Part shown: positions 1 through 11,641 of the stretch, piece by piece
How the letters are laid out: every line of letters begins with the position of its first letter
How positions within the stretch are numbered: position 1 is the first letter of the stretch
DNA from: Membranipora membranacea
Taxonomy: Eukaryota; Bryozoa; Gymnolaemata; Cheilostomatida; Membraniporidae
Assembly (NCBI GenBank): GCA_914767715.1
Contig: OU612069.1
Span: forward strand, 27,339,387 to 27,403,386
Direction of reading: 5' to 3'
Length of the DNA stretch: 64,000 nucleotides
Program-made: the position numbers and the translations under genes
Notes under the pieces: model-generated
Told to the model about the DNA's origin: nothing
The model's database searches: none
Seen by the model: the letters and a program-made list of their open reading frames with translations, nothing else

Positions 1-446
1 TTTTAGTTTTCTCGATTTTGCCAAGGGGCAAAAGTTACTGCTGTCACCTATTGGCAGGTATTATAGAGTAGGGGTTCTGTTATCCAATATTCATACTTGT
101 TTGTATGGCTCAGCAGTGACCTCCCTTCTCAGGTCTCAACCACCTCATATCAGGGAATACCTGAGCCTAGTGGGAGATTAAGTGCCTACTAATTTCCTTC
201 CCAATAGCAGTCATACCTCATTATTAGTTTGTTCTGTCATATTTTTGTATCAATATTGACTTAGGCCATGTTGTAAGAATTATGATCAAAATATTACTAT
301 GAATTTGAACCCTATTTTTTTATGCAAAGACAAGGTGCGCACTCTGTTTTGTTTTCACATAAATACATAATCCTTGTGAAGAAATATGACATTTTTTAAT
401 AAACAACAATGTAAAAAAAACAAAAAACAAGAAACATTCTTTCATA
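1..446. other. AT-rich intergenic, no gene seen
   Basis: No ORF with a recognisable domain and no splice-supported exon. The sequence becomes very A-rich on the plus strand from about 400, leading into the duplicated segment. Confidence 0.5.
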
Positions 447-762
447 CAAAACAACCTTATTACATTAAACAAAAACAGCATTAACCAACAGTTTTCATTT
501 ATTAAAATTAAATAATAGCTCATTTACTTAATCCAACAGTATTCATTATATATATATATATATATATACAAAGAAAAACTACAATCATTTAACCAATAAC
601 ACAAAACAACCTGATAACATTAAACAAAAACAGCATATCCGAATCATTGAAGTTAACAAATAATAGTTCATCGAGAAAGCCCAACAGAGATTAACCAACA
701 GTTTTCATTTATAAAAATTAAATAATAGCTCATTTAGTTAGCCTAACAGTATTCAATATACA
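447..762. repeat. Imperfect direct duplication with TA microsatellite
   Basis: A segment of roughly 100 bp is present twice. Copy one is about 447-560 and copy two about 600-762. Both share blocks such as ACAAAACAACC, AACAAAAACAGCAT and AACCAACAGTTTTCATTTA, followed by an AATAGCTCATTTA block. A TA dinucleotide run sits at about 548-568 between the copies, and the second copy carries an insertion. It lies just past the stop codon of the minus-strand Myb/SANT-like gene, so it may fall in its 3' UTR or flank. Confidence 0.7.
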
Positions 763-814
763 AAAATAAGAAAGAAAATTTTGGATTATGTACAACACTA
801 CGAATTGAAAATCA

Positions 815-3800
815 CTACTGCTCCATCCATGGATTAAAAGATTGAAAATAATTGTTGGGGTTTGAATTGTTTAGTTGTTCATTTTTATCTTGCCTAGCTA
901 GTAAAGTCATGATTAAATCGTTTTGTTGTTTCATCATGGTTTCCATGATTTCGATTCTTTTCTTTTCATTTTCTGCTTCAGTTTTTCTTACTTCCAGCTC
1001 CTTCTCCCTCAACTCCTGCTCTCTTTATTTACAATTACCTTTATCCTCAAGTTTTTTTTCGAGCACAGCAGCAATACTCCTACTTGATGAGCTCTTTTTC
1101 GACTCTGGCTCACCCTCAAGATTCTTTTCTGAAATATAATACATAATCTACATATATCTTACAGCATGCAGAAATCTTTCAATGAATCAGCTCAGTTTGG
1201 TTAGTTACACCGTGAGTCCCAAACTCCCTGGTTACACAAACTTACATGTGATCAATTGATTGTAATTATCCTGTCATGTAACACGAACAGACAACTGCTG
1301 TGCTCTTGTTTGAAACTCTACCTTATCTGGTAGTAGTAGCAGTTTCAATTGATGCCTTAAGTGCACAGATTAGTGCACAGATTAAATATTAGCAGAGAAG
1401 TGTAAAGGTTTTTTAGCCTTGTGGACAAATAAAATAAAAGAAAGGGTCGAAAGGATCAATCATTTTAACATGCCATTTCCCAAAATCATTGGCCATTGCA
1501 TACCTTTCAATGTTTGCATCGCTGTCTCTCTCGATGCCTGGCCTGCCTGCTTATCCGCAGCCCACTTCTGTGCAGATGTTGCTACCGTAGCAGCATTGAC
1601 TGCGGCCTCCTGCCGCCACCACTCACTAAGCTCTTGAAGGAGCACGACGACTTCATCAACTTCTTCTTCAGTACCTGATCTGACGATGAATATTCAAAGC
1701 AATGTGATAAATATTGGGAAAAAGTAACAAATCGCCAGCAGAAGCACTTTAACAAACTAACTATCCTAACTTTTTTATTGAGTTAGTAATTTATTTAGAG
1801 TTGAGCTTAGTTGAATGATGTAAGCAAGACGCCTTAAGAAATGGCAAAAATGTGCCAATGTGAATATATATTTCAGCTCACAAAATATTTATTCTACAGA
1901 GCAACTTAGGTATGTATTATGCATATCCTTAGGCCTACACTTAGAACACTCACTTTGCTATATTCCGGCTGTCACCGCCTCTAAATTTTCGTAAGGCCGA
2001 CTCAAAATGCTCCCGACAATTCCTCTTTGTTATCTGAACCCTTGGTGAGAGCTCTTGATTCAGTTGGCTACTTACAGCCTCCCACTCCTCTTGGAACTTT
2101 TGTTTTAAGGCATTCACAGCCTTATACAACAAGATTTCTGATTTTATGTTCCGACGAAACAAATAAATAATGCTTAGAAAGTGATTATATACAAAAATTT
2201 ATCTCACCTTGTTTGTAATAGTCAACTGAGCTGATACACTTTTAATGGGTTTTTCGAGAGCCACACAACACATTCTGATAATTTGGCATCAACTTATTGT
2301 GAGTGACGGATAGAATGAAATTTAAAAGCTGACTAATGATGATTTCAGATTTGTGCGACGAAAACCCATTTTAATGATACTAAAATACTACTCATGATAG
2401 TATGAATTTATATGACATATGCGCAAGGTATTCTATCTATCCTAAGCCTACAAAAGTTCTAATACTCCCTCAACTCCTCTTAGCCAGCTAGTAGGTTCAT
2501 TTAAAAGCCAGAGTACAGGATATATGAATAGCGCAGCCTCTTTCACTTGGGCTTAATCAAGGTGTCTCTCCCACACCTTCCTTGTACCAATGAAGAGGGA
2601 GTTCATTGCTTGGACCAATATAACTACCCTACCTAATATACATTACTATTCTCTTGTTGTTCATTCAACCAATGAGTAAGTCCTTGATCCAACAGACAGA
2701 CACTAGACCAATGGACTCCTTCATTGACTAGACAGAGCCTGAATGGCTAGACCAAGGACTTTGGTATATCCAAGGAGTTAGAGAACTAAATCAAAGTCCT
2801 TGGTTGGAACAAGGAGGAACCCCCTGTTACTCCTTGGTTGGAAGTCTGGAACTAACTTAACCAACTAATGTAGGCACGTACCCTGATGCGTCATGATCAA
2901 AACATTGATAACACCCATGCTTTACCAACTGAAAACTTATGGTTTATGATCTGCCAGAGGAGAAGTGTCTACCAACCTAAGAAAAATATCCATATCCTAA
3001 CAACAAGGACTTGCAATGCAAGTGAAAATAAAATAGTTGTAGTGTACATAAAATTGGTCTGCACTGAAACTAGCTATGATATCCCAGTTAAATTTTGATG
3101 GTCACTCCCTGATAACACTTTTAACATAGGCCTATGTACAGCTTAATATATACCTTAATAACACACAGTTGATACCACAATCTGTAGTATACCAGTGCAA
3201 AATCAGTCTGAAGTAGGCCTATTTCAAGTAGGAAATCTTTGGCCTACTGCCATGTAAGTTGATTTATCGCTTGACTTAAATGGGTTCTCTCTTAGTGGAA
3301 GTTATGCTGATAGTCCTAGAAATGAATTCTCAATACAAGTTTGTAGGAACATAAGCTAAATATGCTTTTCCGTGAAACGTAGAAGTTTCCGTGCTATTGT
3401 ACACGTGATACGTGATGCTTTCCCGGATCCGAGAAGTTGTCGTCTTTCGTCATGTTTCACGTTCCCGGACAGATTTCGCAACCTGTCTATTATTGAACAA
3501 CGCGTATGTTTTTGCATTAACCAAGGTGAGATTGCCTGAGGGAGGATTTCTCCGCTGCTAAGATAGGACTTCTCATGGTTTCCACTAACAATTAATAAAG
3601 AAAACTCAAGTTAAAGGCGTATAAAAATGACAAGCTGAAACCTATGGAGCGCTCTTGTTCAGTTTTGAATTTTTAGCTATGTTGACTGCATTTCACTAAG
3701 AAATAATGTGAAATAGCTGCCTTTTACTTGATCTACCAAAGAAAATTTATCAGCAAATTCGTGTATGTCACTTTGCTAGTGTTTTAGGCTTGTAGCGGAG

Positions 3801-4089
3801 GGCCTGAAAAGTGACCTTGTAGCTATGAACTGTAAAGCTAAACTTATTTTCGCGCAGGAGTGTTCATCGACACCATGACTAACACGACATAATTATAAAA
3901 TGATTCTCGCTTACCGAAGACGTCTCTGACATATTTATTGAACAGCCCGTAAGCTTGATCATGTCGTTTTCTCAAATTACTACTCTGGGGAGCATCAGAT
4001 TGTGTGGTGAATATTCTGAGAAAACGGGATGGCGTTTCGTGTTTTTGTTTGTGTGTCATAATCAGCTGTTCAACTTCTTTTATCTCCAT
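815..4089 (-). pseudogene. Myb/SANT-like DNA-binding gene, four exons, one in-frame stop
   Basis: Exons on the minus strand are 3915-4089 (ATG at 4089), 1954-2137, 1504-1679 and 815-1138, stop at 815-817. All three junction phases agree (1, 2, 1), which supports the model. Exon 2 carries the Myb/SANT-like trihelical region: an EILLYKAV start, a central EEWEAV and an ITKRNCREHFESAL recognition segment. Exon 3 continues with the acidic SGTEEE stretch and Leu/Trp-containing segment common in this family. Exon 4 is a charged coiled coil rich in Glu, Lys and Met. Such proteins are usually nuclear DNA-binding factors, many related to the Myb-like partner of PIF/Harbinger transposases. An in-frame TAA at 1025-1027 cuts off the coiled coil. 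It could be a decay mutation, an allele or an error. The weakest boundary is the exon 2 acceptor near 2138, which has a poor pyrimidine tract. Confidence 0.62.
2163..3914. other. Intron 1 of the Myb/SANT-like gene, no further exon seen
   Basis: Most of the 1.8-kb first intron. Several short inverted blocks around CCAAGGAGT and TCCTTGGTTGG occur at 2,530-2,860 and suggest a worn foldback repeat, but I could not define termini. No coding exon with plausible phase and domain was found. Confidence 0.4.
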
Positions 4090-4388
4090 CAGCTACAATA
4101 TTACATTGCATTAATCCAGGGGCGATTATGACCACTACCGAGATATTGGCAATGGGAGTTATCCTCCCATGAAAAAAGAGGCAGACAATTAACATGTCTG
4201 AAAAAATTGAAAACGGTCAAGTATGTCAAAATGGTTGAACATAGAGTTGATATAGGGGTTTTTCGCACGTTTTTTTCAAATTTCCCATCTATATCTTTCT
4301 GTTTTCTCTACTCCTTCAACGTGTTTTGAGCCCTTTCGGGTTGGATGAGGAAACAGAAAGCTAGACTAGGCAGTGAACTAAGACAGCA

Positions 4389-4965
4389 GATTAAAACGGG
4401 TAACTGTAAATTGCTGAACAGGCTGAACAGACTGAACAGCTGAACAGAATTTCTCAGACTACTATTTGTTTGATTCTTTACATGATTGGTTAATTTTGCA
4501 TAAGCATGGACAATTCTTCATATTCTTCTCATTAAATTATTTATTTTAAGTTTGCATTCACCTTTTGTTTCTTTCAATTTGATTCACAGTAAATTTTTCC
4601 GCATTACACTACAGTGAATGGATGGAAAGTAGCCCCCCCCCCCCCCCCCTACAAACAAAGCTTGTTAATACTGGCTAGATGGAAGGTTGAGCTGGATAAT
4701 GTTTCTGGTATCAAATTTCCAGAACACCATCAGATTTTGTCCGAATTGGCACATTGACTGCTTCATTTGCTTGAATTAATTTGGTTATATTAAGTGCCAA
4801 CAGGAACTTAGTGACTCATCAAATCATTTGGTTAGTAGAAATGTGTTTGAGAAGTGATGGTCAGCCAGAGAAATGATTACAAATAATAATTTTAGTCTGG
4901 GAAATTCTGTTCAGCTGTTCAGTCCGTTCAGCCTGTTCAGCAATTTACAGTTACCGGATTAAAAC
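4389..4965. mobile_element. Foldback (MULE-like) element with 9-bp target duplication
   Basis: The element runs 4398-4956 and is flanked by GATTAAAAC at 4389-4397 and 4957-4965, a 9-bp direct repeat. Its ends are inverted repeats of at least 60 bp: GGGTAACTGTAAATTGC on the left and the reverse complement with one terminal mismatch on the right. Each arm contains four near-tandem CTGAACAG units. The interior has no coding capacity and contains a 17-base C run at 4633-4649. Long inverted repeats plus a 9-bp duplication are the usual signature of non-autonomous Mutator-like elements. That assignment is an inference from structure, as no transposase is present. Confidence 0.75.
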
Positions 4966-4969
4966 CTAC

Positions 4970-6008
4970 CGGTTATTTCAAACTTGGTACCTACTACCCT
5001 CCTTCCAAATGCCTGAGCGCTTCAGTCCACTCTTATATTGCTCGTGATGCTCTCCGTCCTTCAATGGTGGTACCGTACATACAGGCCCTCCCTGTATCAC
5101 ACTCATTCCTATTAAACGAGACTAAGATACTTACACCTGAACTTGAATACAGACCATGTCTACTACAGGGTAAAAGTTTATGCGGATTTATGATAGGAAG
5201 CATTGCTGCAATGTTGACAATGTACCAATATTTCCATCAATGGATGTGACAATAAGGAAGTACTCTGATATCTCGCCTATAAGACACAGGCCTTATAAGT
5301 GAATCGTCAAATCTGTCAAATTTTCAGGCTTTATATCGTCCTAGAATAAACGTTGAAGTTAGATTCATTGATTGATTGAGGGAAATATCCAGCTCTCGCT
5401 GTGGCAATTCATGGGCATTTGAAAGCGTTAAACTTAGTACTACGTGCATGGTGGGGGTGAATCACAATTTTCCCTATAGATAAAGACATAGAAAAAAGGC
5501 TTCGATAGGAGTTGGTCCAATGAGGGCAAGTCTTGATGTAATGTAATGGCCCTAAAAAGATATTTGCGCATTTAAGATTAAGAAACCGTTTGGGAAAACC
5601 TGGTATTAGGTCACAGAAGATAACGATATTTTGTGCATGCAGAGGATATAGCTGGCTGGCTGTTGATGAATTTTGCCGCCGAATCTTTATCTGTGAAGAG
5701 CGCCGACATTAGGTATAATGAGAATATGCATTGCCTTCAATGACACTTGCTTTAACCAGTCAATTGTAGGATGAGGGATGTTTAGCAACAACTGCTTGCT
5801 CTTGACAAATTTTGCATTACCCAGAGTGGCTCGGCTCTGTATTATCCAATATTTGCAAATGTGGCCTGGCCCTGTAAGTATCTGGTCCATAGCTAATAAA
5901 GTGTACAACAAGGCAGTCATGAAAGACCCAAAACTTCATCAACCAATCATTTTAAATATGTATTGTGGGCCTATACGTTGCAAGCCTCCTCATTTTAAAC
6001 TTTAGTAC
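4970..6008. other. Mostly non-coding, possible LINE 3' tail
   Basis: A short plus-strand ORF at 5,064-5,249 shows no domain I recognise. Around 5,340-5,385 an A-rich stretch ends in TTGATTGATTGA-like repeats, resembling a LINE 3' tail like the clearer one at 15,651. A further HECT exon could lie between 5,690 and 5,960 on the minus strand, but I could not define it. Confidence 0.3.
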
Positions 6009-6157
6009 CTGTGATAAGGCCGTAAACATAGTAGAGCTGACTGTCAAAATGTCCCTTAATATACACTAGCTCTTTTCATCCTCTGTAAGCATCTCCCTCG
6101 CTTCTGTGAGAAAAAGGTTGAAAAATTCCTTGCGTGGACCTCCATAATCCTCTGCAT
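6009..6157 (-). pseudogene. HECT domain exon (GGPRKEFF core), frameshifted
   Basis: A minus-strand exon with a good acceptor (TTTATCAG at 6158) and a GT donor at 6008. It opens with DAEDYGGPRKEFFNLFL, the hallmark of the N-lobe of HECT E3 ligases, where the GG-P-R-(R/K)-E-F motif is nearly invariant. It continues in a different frame with a LYYVYGLIT stretch matching the next HECT N-lobe helix, so one base is missing or added near 6,066-6,075. Phase 1 joins it exactly to the exon at 6604-6860. The catalytic C-lobe with its cysteine was not found nearby. It may lie further downstream or be lost. Confidence 0.72.
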
Positions 6158-6603
6158 CTGATAAATAAACAATAATTATGATAAATGAGTGTACAGGAAA
6201 CCTGCAAGTATGGTAAAGATGTGAGAAATTAATTCTAGACTCTACGCAGGACTCGGGGGGAAGGGCCATCACAGGACAGGCTCCCTTCTCCCTTATGCAC
6301 CAAGGAAGACCTAACCCTAAGTAATATAATCAATTTCCTCGTGATATTTAGGAGTTGTTCCCCCATTTACATTGAGAGAATAACTGCCATTATATTTGGT
6401 TTAACACAAATCTAACCAGCAATTTTTTTCCACCAAGGAATCGTTACTACATACATGAACTGTTCTATCTTCACATAGATTACTAGATCAGACAAATGAT
6501 TTGTAAATAAGTACTCAGATATTTGCTGTCCAAACATCTCGGATCTGAATGCCCACTTGAGACAGTGAAGTATCTGATCTGACGGTGAGTTAATATACTC
6601 TAC

Positions 6604-6860
6604 CTTTCAACCTGAACAAGACCTCAAGAGGTACCCTGGTGTCTTAACACTCTGTAACTCGATGTTGATCTGCATCGATTATCTCATCAACAGTTGAGCT
6701 CACTATATCGCTCCTAGAGATCATGATTGGTACTGTTGCACCCTCTATTACTTCAAGTGTTGAAGTCAGATCTAGCGGTCTAGCATCTGGACGCCATACA
6801 GCCTCCCTGTAAGTTTGGAGAACCTTCACCGCATCAGGCCTTGTGCAGCAACTGCTCACT
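6604..6860 (-). pseudogene. HECT gene exon upstream of the N-lobe, one in-frame stop
   Basis: The acceptor is CTTTGTTTTTAG before 6860 and the donor GTAGAG is at 6598-6603. The ATVPIMISRSDIVSSTVDEI segment matches the strand-helix preceding the HECT N-lobe (the usual V.R.D....T...I pattern). TRVPLEVLFRLK then leads in phase 1 into the GGPRKEFF exon. An in-frame TAA at 6644-6646 interrupts the two halves. The incoming phase 2 fits the exon at 16432-16659, so the 9.6-kb intron between them contains the whole BEL element. In this family the product transfers ubiquitin to substrates. This copy could do so only if the stop and frameshift are artefacts. Confidence 0.68.
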
Positions 6861-7028
6861 CTAAAAACAAAGAGAGGACATTGGCGTAACTTGACAGAAA
6901 CTACTACATATCAGAAGTCATCTTTGAAACTGGTATTGATAAATTCTAGAGCCTTTAGCCTGGCAGTGAAAAGTGGTCATGTTGGCAGTATTGTACATCA
7001 GGTCAGGACCTTTTTCTTTATATGTCCA

Positions 7029-7325
7029 TGTATTGGGATCTATGTAGATTTACTGTAGTTATCTTATCTTTAGTTTATTGCCACAGAGGTTGTACCTAAA
7101 ATTAATATTGGTGAAATTTACCATATGTTTTAGGCCACACAAAACTGAATATTAATCTCATCTTTGCTCATAGAAACAGCTCTTCAGATAAGCAAAACAC
7201 ACATTACACTAATACACAGAATAGAAAAGAAAAACCACTAATCCAACCTCCTCAAATAAGAGAGCTGTGAGATTTAATTTGGGAGTTACCCTCTATCAGT
7301 GCATAAGAGGATAACTCCTAACACA
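7029..7325 (-). repeat. BEL 3' LTR, internally deleted
   Basis: 297 bp, against 404 bp for the other LTR. A 107-bp block of the right LTR is absent, with its join at a CA microhomology near 7,215. The remainder is almost identical to 13533-13936. The left flank is GTCCA at 7024-7028. Confidence 0.92.
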
Positions 7326-7404
7326 TCGGAGGGGGTGGTGTTGGAAAAATATGACACCCAAATTATTTTCAAGCCATGATTATAATGCTATGATTCACAT
7401 GAAA

Positions 7405-8985
7405 CTATTCATTTTCGCTGACAGGTACAAGCAATGCTAACTTGTGAATAGACCTGACCACCCTGGTCGCTTTACACCCCTCATAACGTTGCACAGCCGA
7501 TCCTACCCTGAATGTTTTGTATTCCAGACCTACTTTACGAACTCGTCCATCGCACCCAGGATAAACCTCACACACCTTTGCTATATAATATCTTCCTCTT
7601 AACATATTTGAGTCTGCGACTGAAACAACATCACCAACTCTCGAATTCCGATCTGAACCTGGAAACCATTTGCTCTGTTTATAGAGACTAGGTGCATATA
7701 ACTCTGACCACTTGACCAGAAAATCGGAGGCAACTCTCTCAATAGAATCCAAGCGAGATCGTGCACTGGCACTGGCATACTTGAACTGAGGCTGAGCAGC
7801 AACAGGCCTGCCCAAGAGCAAACAGTTAGGAGTGAGTATGTTGATCTCACTGTCAGAACTAGGTAGCGTCCCGATAGGACACTCATTGAGGATGTTGGAG
7901 CTCTTGGAATGAATGGTGAGGAATTCGGTAGCAGTAAGCCGCTGATCTGCTATGGCAAAGTGTAGACATCTTTTAACACTTTTCACCAGAGATTCGACTG
8001 CGCCCTGGGTCCATGGAGCATCAGCTGGGCCAAAGACCCACTCCATACCATTCTCAACTCCGAGCTTATATAGATCATCTCTATTGATCCCTTCCCATAT
8101 TCGTCTGAGCTCATTATTGGCTCCGACTAGCTGTGTCCCTGGGTCTGAGAACATCTTCTTTGGCCAACCACGAACAGTTACAAATCTGGTGAGAGCGCCC
8201 AGGAAGGCCGGTGTATCATATGCAAACACACCTTCCAAGTGAACAGCCCTGGAGAAGAGATCAGTAAAAATGACACCATACCCTTTTCCAATTACACGCT
8301 TCTGCACCTCCCCTCTAATCTGATAGGGGCCAAACAGATCCACCATGCAATACGTGAACGGAGGAGTACATTGAAGTCTCTCTTTGGGCAGCTGTCCCAT
8401 TGCCTGACTAAGGAGTCTAGGGGATCTCTGTTTACACTTCTGACACTCTCTGCACACTCTGCTAGCAAGGACTGCACCCTTTGTGGTCCAATACTTGTAT
8501 CAGAACCTTCCTAAGGTACCATCACGCCCCCTATGACTGGTTTCGGAGTGGGCATCGACCATCAACAGCTTGGTTAGAGCATGATCAGGACACAAGAGAG
8601 CTTGAGGCTCAGTGCTCAGATGGCTTGACAGCGGGTTCAATCTTGATAACCTGTTACCAACAACAAAGATTCCTTTATCATTGAGTACAGGATGTAGCTG
8701 GGAGAACCTTCCCTTACTCTTTATAACTTCAGCTTTGAGTCTAATCTAAGCATCTCGTAGGATGAGATTAGTAGCTGAATCGATGAGATCGTTAGTAAGG
8801 TTGGATGTGCATCCACCCTTGAATGACTTAGCACGGACAGCTCCTAACACTCTAGCGAGAGTGAATATAGCTCGTCTGCCCGACTTAAACCTGCTATAGT
8901 CTATCAGACTGGGTACGACAGTGCTCACAGCATGAGCAGTTGATTTGAGTCTTCTCCCCTGGCAGAAGAGCATCTGAGTATTCAT
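7405..8985 (-). pseudogene. BEL pol 3' part: integrase and C-terminal domain
   Basis: Reads from the RNase H/integrase linker through an HHCC-type zinc region (CRECQKCK near 8,450) into a DDE integrase core. The three acidic residues appear in VDLFGPY, SDPGTQLVG and WTQGAVESLVK. The last about 120 residues match the DUF5641-type domain found at the C-terminus of BEL pol. Integrase joins element cDNA to target DNA in the nucleus. In-frame stops occur at 8746-8748 (TAG) and 8500-8502 (TGA). The frame differs from the upstream RT block, so a frameshift lies at about 8,900-8,985. The final stretch, 7405-8457, is fully open. Confidence 0.88.
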
Positions 8986-10228
8986 ACTTCTTAACAGGCC
9001 AGGCAGTTTTTGGACCTGACAGGAATGTTGGGCCTAGCCACCACTCTGACTGAGGGCCAATATAACAAGGCCTCTTTCCTCTTGTAACCCAGTCAGAAGT
9101 GTTGGACTTACCACTCACCCACATCCACTCACTCATATCTCCATTGGCGGCCCTTTGGATTTCACCAATCTGGACCCCTTCATATAGCTTGAAGCTAGTT
9201 GATGTCTTGTTTATCATATTCAAGACAGTCTCATTGTCCACAAGATGCACTACCTCAGAGAACTGAACTCTTAGCTCAGATTCTAGAATCTTCCTGGCTC
9301 TCTTTGATAGCACCGCACCATTGAGCTCCATTTGTGGAGTACTCAACTTTTGCATCGGGGCTATCCTACACTTAGCCAGCACTAACCTGCTCCAAAAGGA
9401 GCCATCGGAGAGAGACCATCTGATATAAGCCGAGAATCCATATGCCAGATCGCTGCCATCTGAGAGTATAATCAGCCTAGGATCACCAACGGCATCAGGT
9501 GGAGTAATACACCTATCAAACCTGAGAGCACACAACTGAAACATCTGAGAGAAAAACTGAATCCAATCCATCCTTAAATCGTCAGGAAGCCTATCATCCC
9601 ATGCAAGCTTGAGGGCCCAGGTGGTCCTCAAGAGAACTTTTGCTTGGAGGGTGAACGGTGATAAGATGCCGAATGGATCGAAAATCCTCATAGTTTGCTC
9701 CAGCACTGACCTTCTAGTGAGAATCTGAGGTATTTCAGAGGGAATATCAGTGACAATGAGGTCAGGCCTGACAAATACACCCCTCTTTTTTCCAGAGAAA
9801 TTGATACATGGTTGGAAGTAAATAACATCTTCAGCGGGTTGCCAGCTGACACCCAAAACCTTCAACTCAGGAGCACTTACACGAACACAACCTCCAATCA
9901 ACCACTCCTTCACATTGAAACCAGCTGAGCTGAGAACATGATCGGTTCGATCTGCCAGAGACTGGGCTTCCTCCACTGTGCCAACAGATGTGATGATATC
10001 ATCGACATACGTTGAAGATCTCAACAGTTCTGCCACATCTGGATAATCCTTTTCAAACATCTGTGCTGTGAGGTAAATTGCCTCGGTGCTTATCGCTCCG
10101 GCAGGTTTTTCACCCATATTAACTCGGAGGATAATATACACATCAGGCTCTCTACTATCATCAAGATCTCGCCACAGAAATCTGTGGCAGTGTTGCTCTA
10201 CCGGGTCTATATATATCGAGTTATACAT
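8894..10228 (-). pseudogene. BEL pol middle part: RT palm and RNase H
   Basis: Carries the RT catalytic box STYVDDIITS and the Pao-type segment DPFGILSPFTLQAKV. An RNase H-like region follows with LIILSDGSDLAYGFSAY, an STPQMELNGAV glutamate and a later Asp in VVHLVDNET. It is in frame with the block at 10232-11614 across a TGA at 10232-10234. It then loses frame before the integrase half. The role is conversion of element RNA to cDNA in cytoplasmic particles. The YVDD box is intact. Confidence 0.9.
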
Positions 10229-10231
10229 TTT

Positions 10232-11614
10232 TCAAACATCTGCTACTACCGACACCGCCCCTTCCCTCCAACGAAGCAAGACACCAAGCAAGTTGTTCAA
10301 GTAACTATCGGGACCCTTTGCCAGGGCCTTGTTCAGCGAGTGACCTTTATACACTTGGCTGCTATTGAACACTAATCTGACCGGTGTTGATTGGGATTTG
10401 GGGTTAGGAACTGCCAGATGAGAGAGATAAAACACAGGGCCATCCCATGTGTGCAGCTCCTCAGTAGTGAGTTTTTTCGCCACTTGGCGGTTGACCATGT
10501 CATTGATCTGACTATGATATGTCTCAGCCCAAGAGAGATCTTTACGGAGCTTGCGCTCTGTACTTTTCAGTGTAGCGTACGCTGAAGGGTAGTTATCTGG
10601 CAGAACAGATGGATCAATCACCCACGGGTACTTTGTTGTCCACAACTTCTTTTCTTGGTCATATCTGAGGTTAGTCCGGATCATGGAGAGCTCTTGTTCC
10701 TCTTGGAAGGAATAACTGTGCCCGACAATGGGACACTTAGAGCATTTACATGATCCACATCTGGGATTTACCTCTGTACCAAGCTGCTCTCCAGCTATGA
10801 AGTCTTCTATCTGCGAATGATCAACAAAGGAACGAGCAAGTAGAGACTGACATGATTGGTGCATAACACCACAGTGATACTTATCATTCACAACAGCATG
10901 GCAACCGATTAAACTTCCACTATCCACCTCTGACTTATCAGCTAAAGGACCATGAAGAACCATACCAAAGACAGATTGCTTGATTCTCAACTTTCCTACT
11001 TGAGCTACAACATTACCTGGAGCTATATCCTCATTATCAACACCCACTAAAATATCAACACATTCAGATGAGCGACTCAACTGTTGACAGTCAACGTCTG
11101 GGAATAACTCCCCAACCATATCAATGTTGGGTATAGGAATAGAATCTGTTATAAAATCTACACCATAAACTTCAATAGTCACAACTGATCCGTCTTTAGC
11201 TCTCAAATCAACCTCAAAGATGTGTGTATCTACCTCACATTCCTTACCACCCATGAGAGTTATCTCGACTACCACAGGTCTAACCCGCCGTGCATGTAGT
11301 CGTTTAACAGCATCATGGGTAATGTACGAGGAATTCGAACCACTATCATAGAATAACACAGCCTTTTTATCTGAACCAACTACACATATCTCTTGTATAG
11401 GAAAGAATACTTGATGAGAGAATGCCTTCGCATGATTGCTTGAACTCGCAACAACCTCTTTGCTTACTTTATCACCTGAATTAGTATTATTGTCATATTT
11501 ACATAGGAGAACATGGTGATATTTTTTATCACACTTATGACACTGACTCTTAGAACGACATGAACGAATGAAGTGATTCCCAAGGCACCTGAAACAAGCT
11601 TTTTTATCCGACAC
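10232..11614 (-). pseudogene. BEL zinc knuckle, protease and RT N-terminus
   Basis: Starts inside the gag zinc-knuckle region: two CxxC pairs with nearby His (CFRCLGNHF and CHKCDKKYHH). A retropepsin-like protease follows with the active-site FYDSGSNSS. The beginning of RT comes next, marked by VRLVFNSSQ. It is in frame with the gag block through the single TAA at 11642-11644, and with the RT palm block through TGA at 10232-10234. Members of this superfamily normally encode one long Gag-Pol frame, so both stops look like decay. Confidence 0.88.
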
Positions 11615-11641
11615 CAGTTTATATCGATCATCGACACTACA

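Noticed and set aside
2530-2860. Foldback around CCAAGGAGT blocks
   Set aside because: Inverted blocks are short and scattered; no termini or target duplication could be set.
7952-8684. Plus-strand ORFs opposite the BEL integrase
   Set aside because: Antisense shadows of the minus-strand pol frame; no domain of their own.
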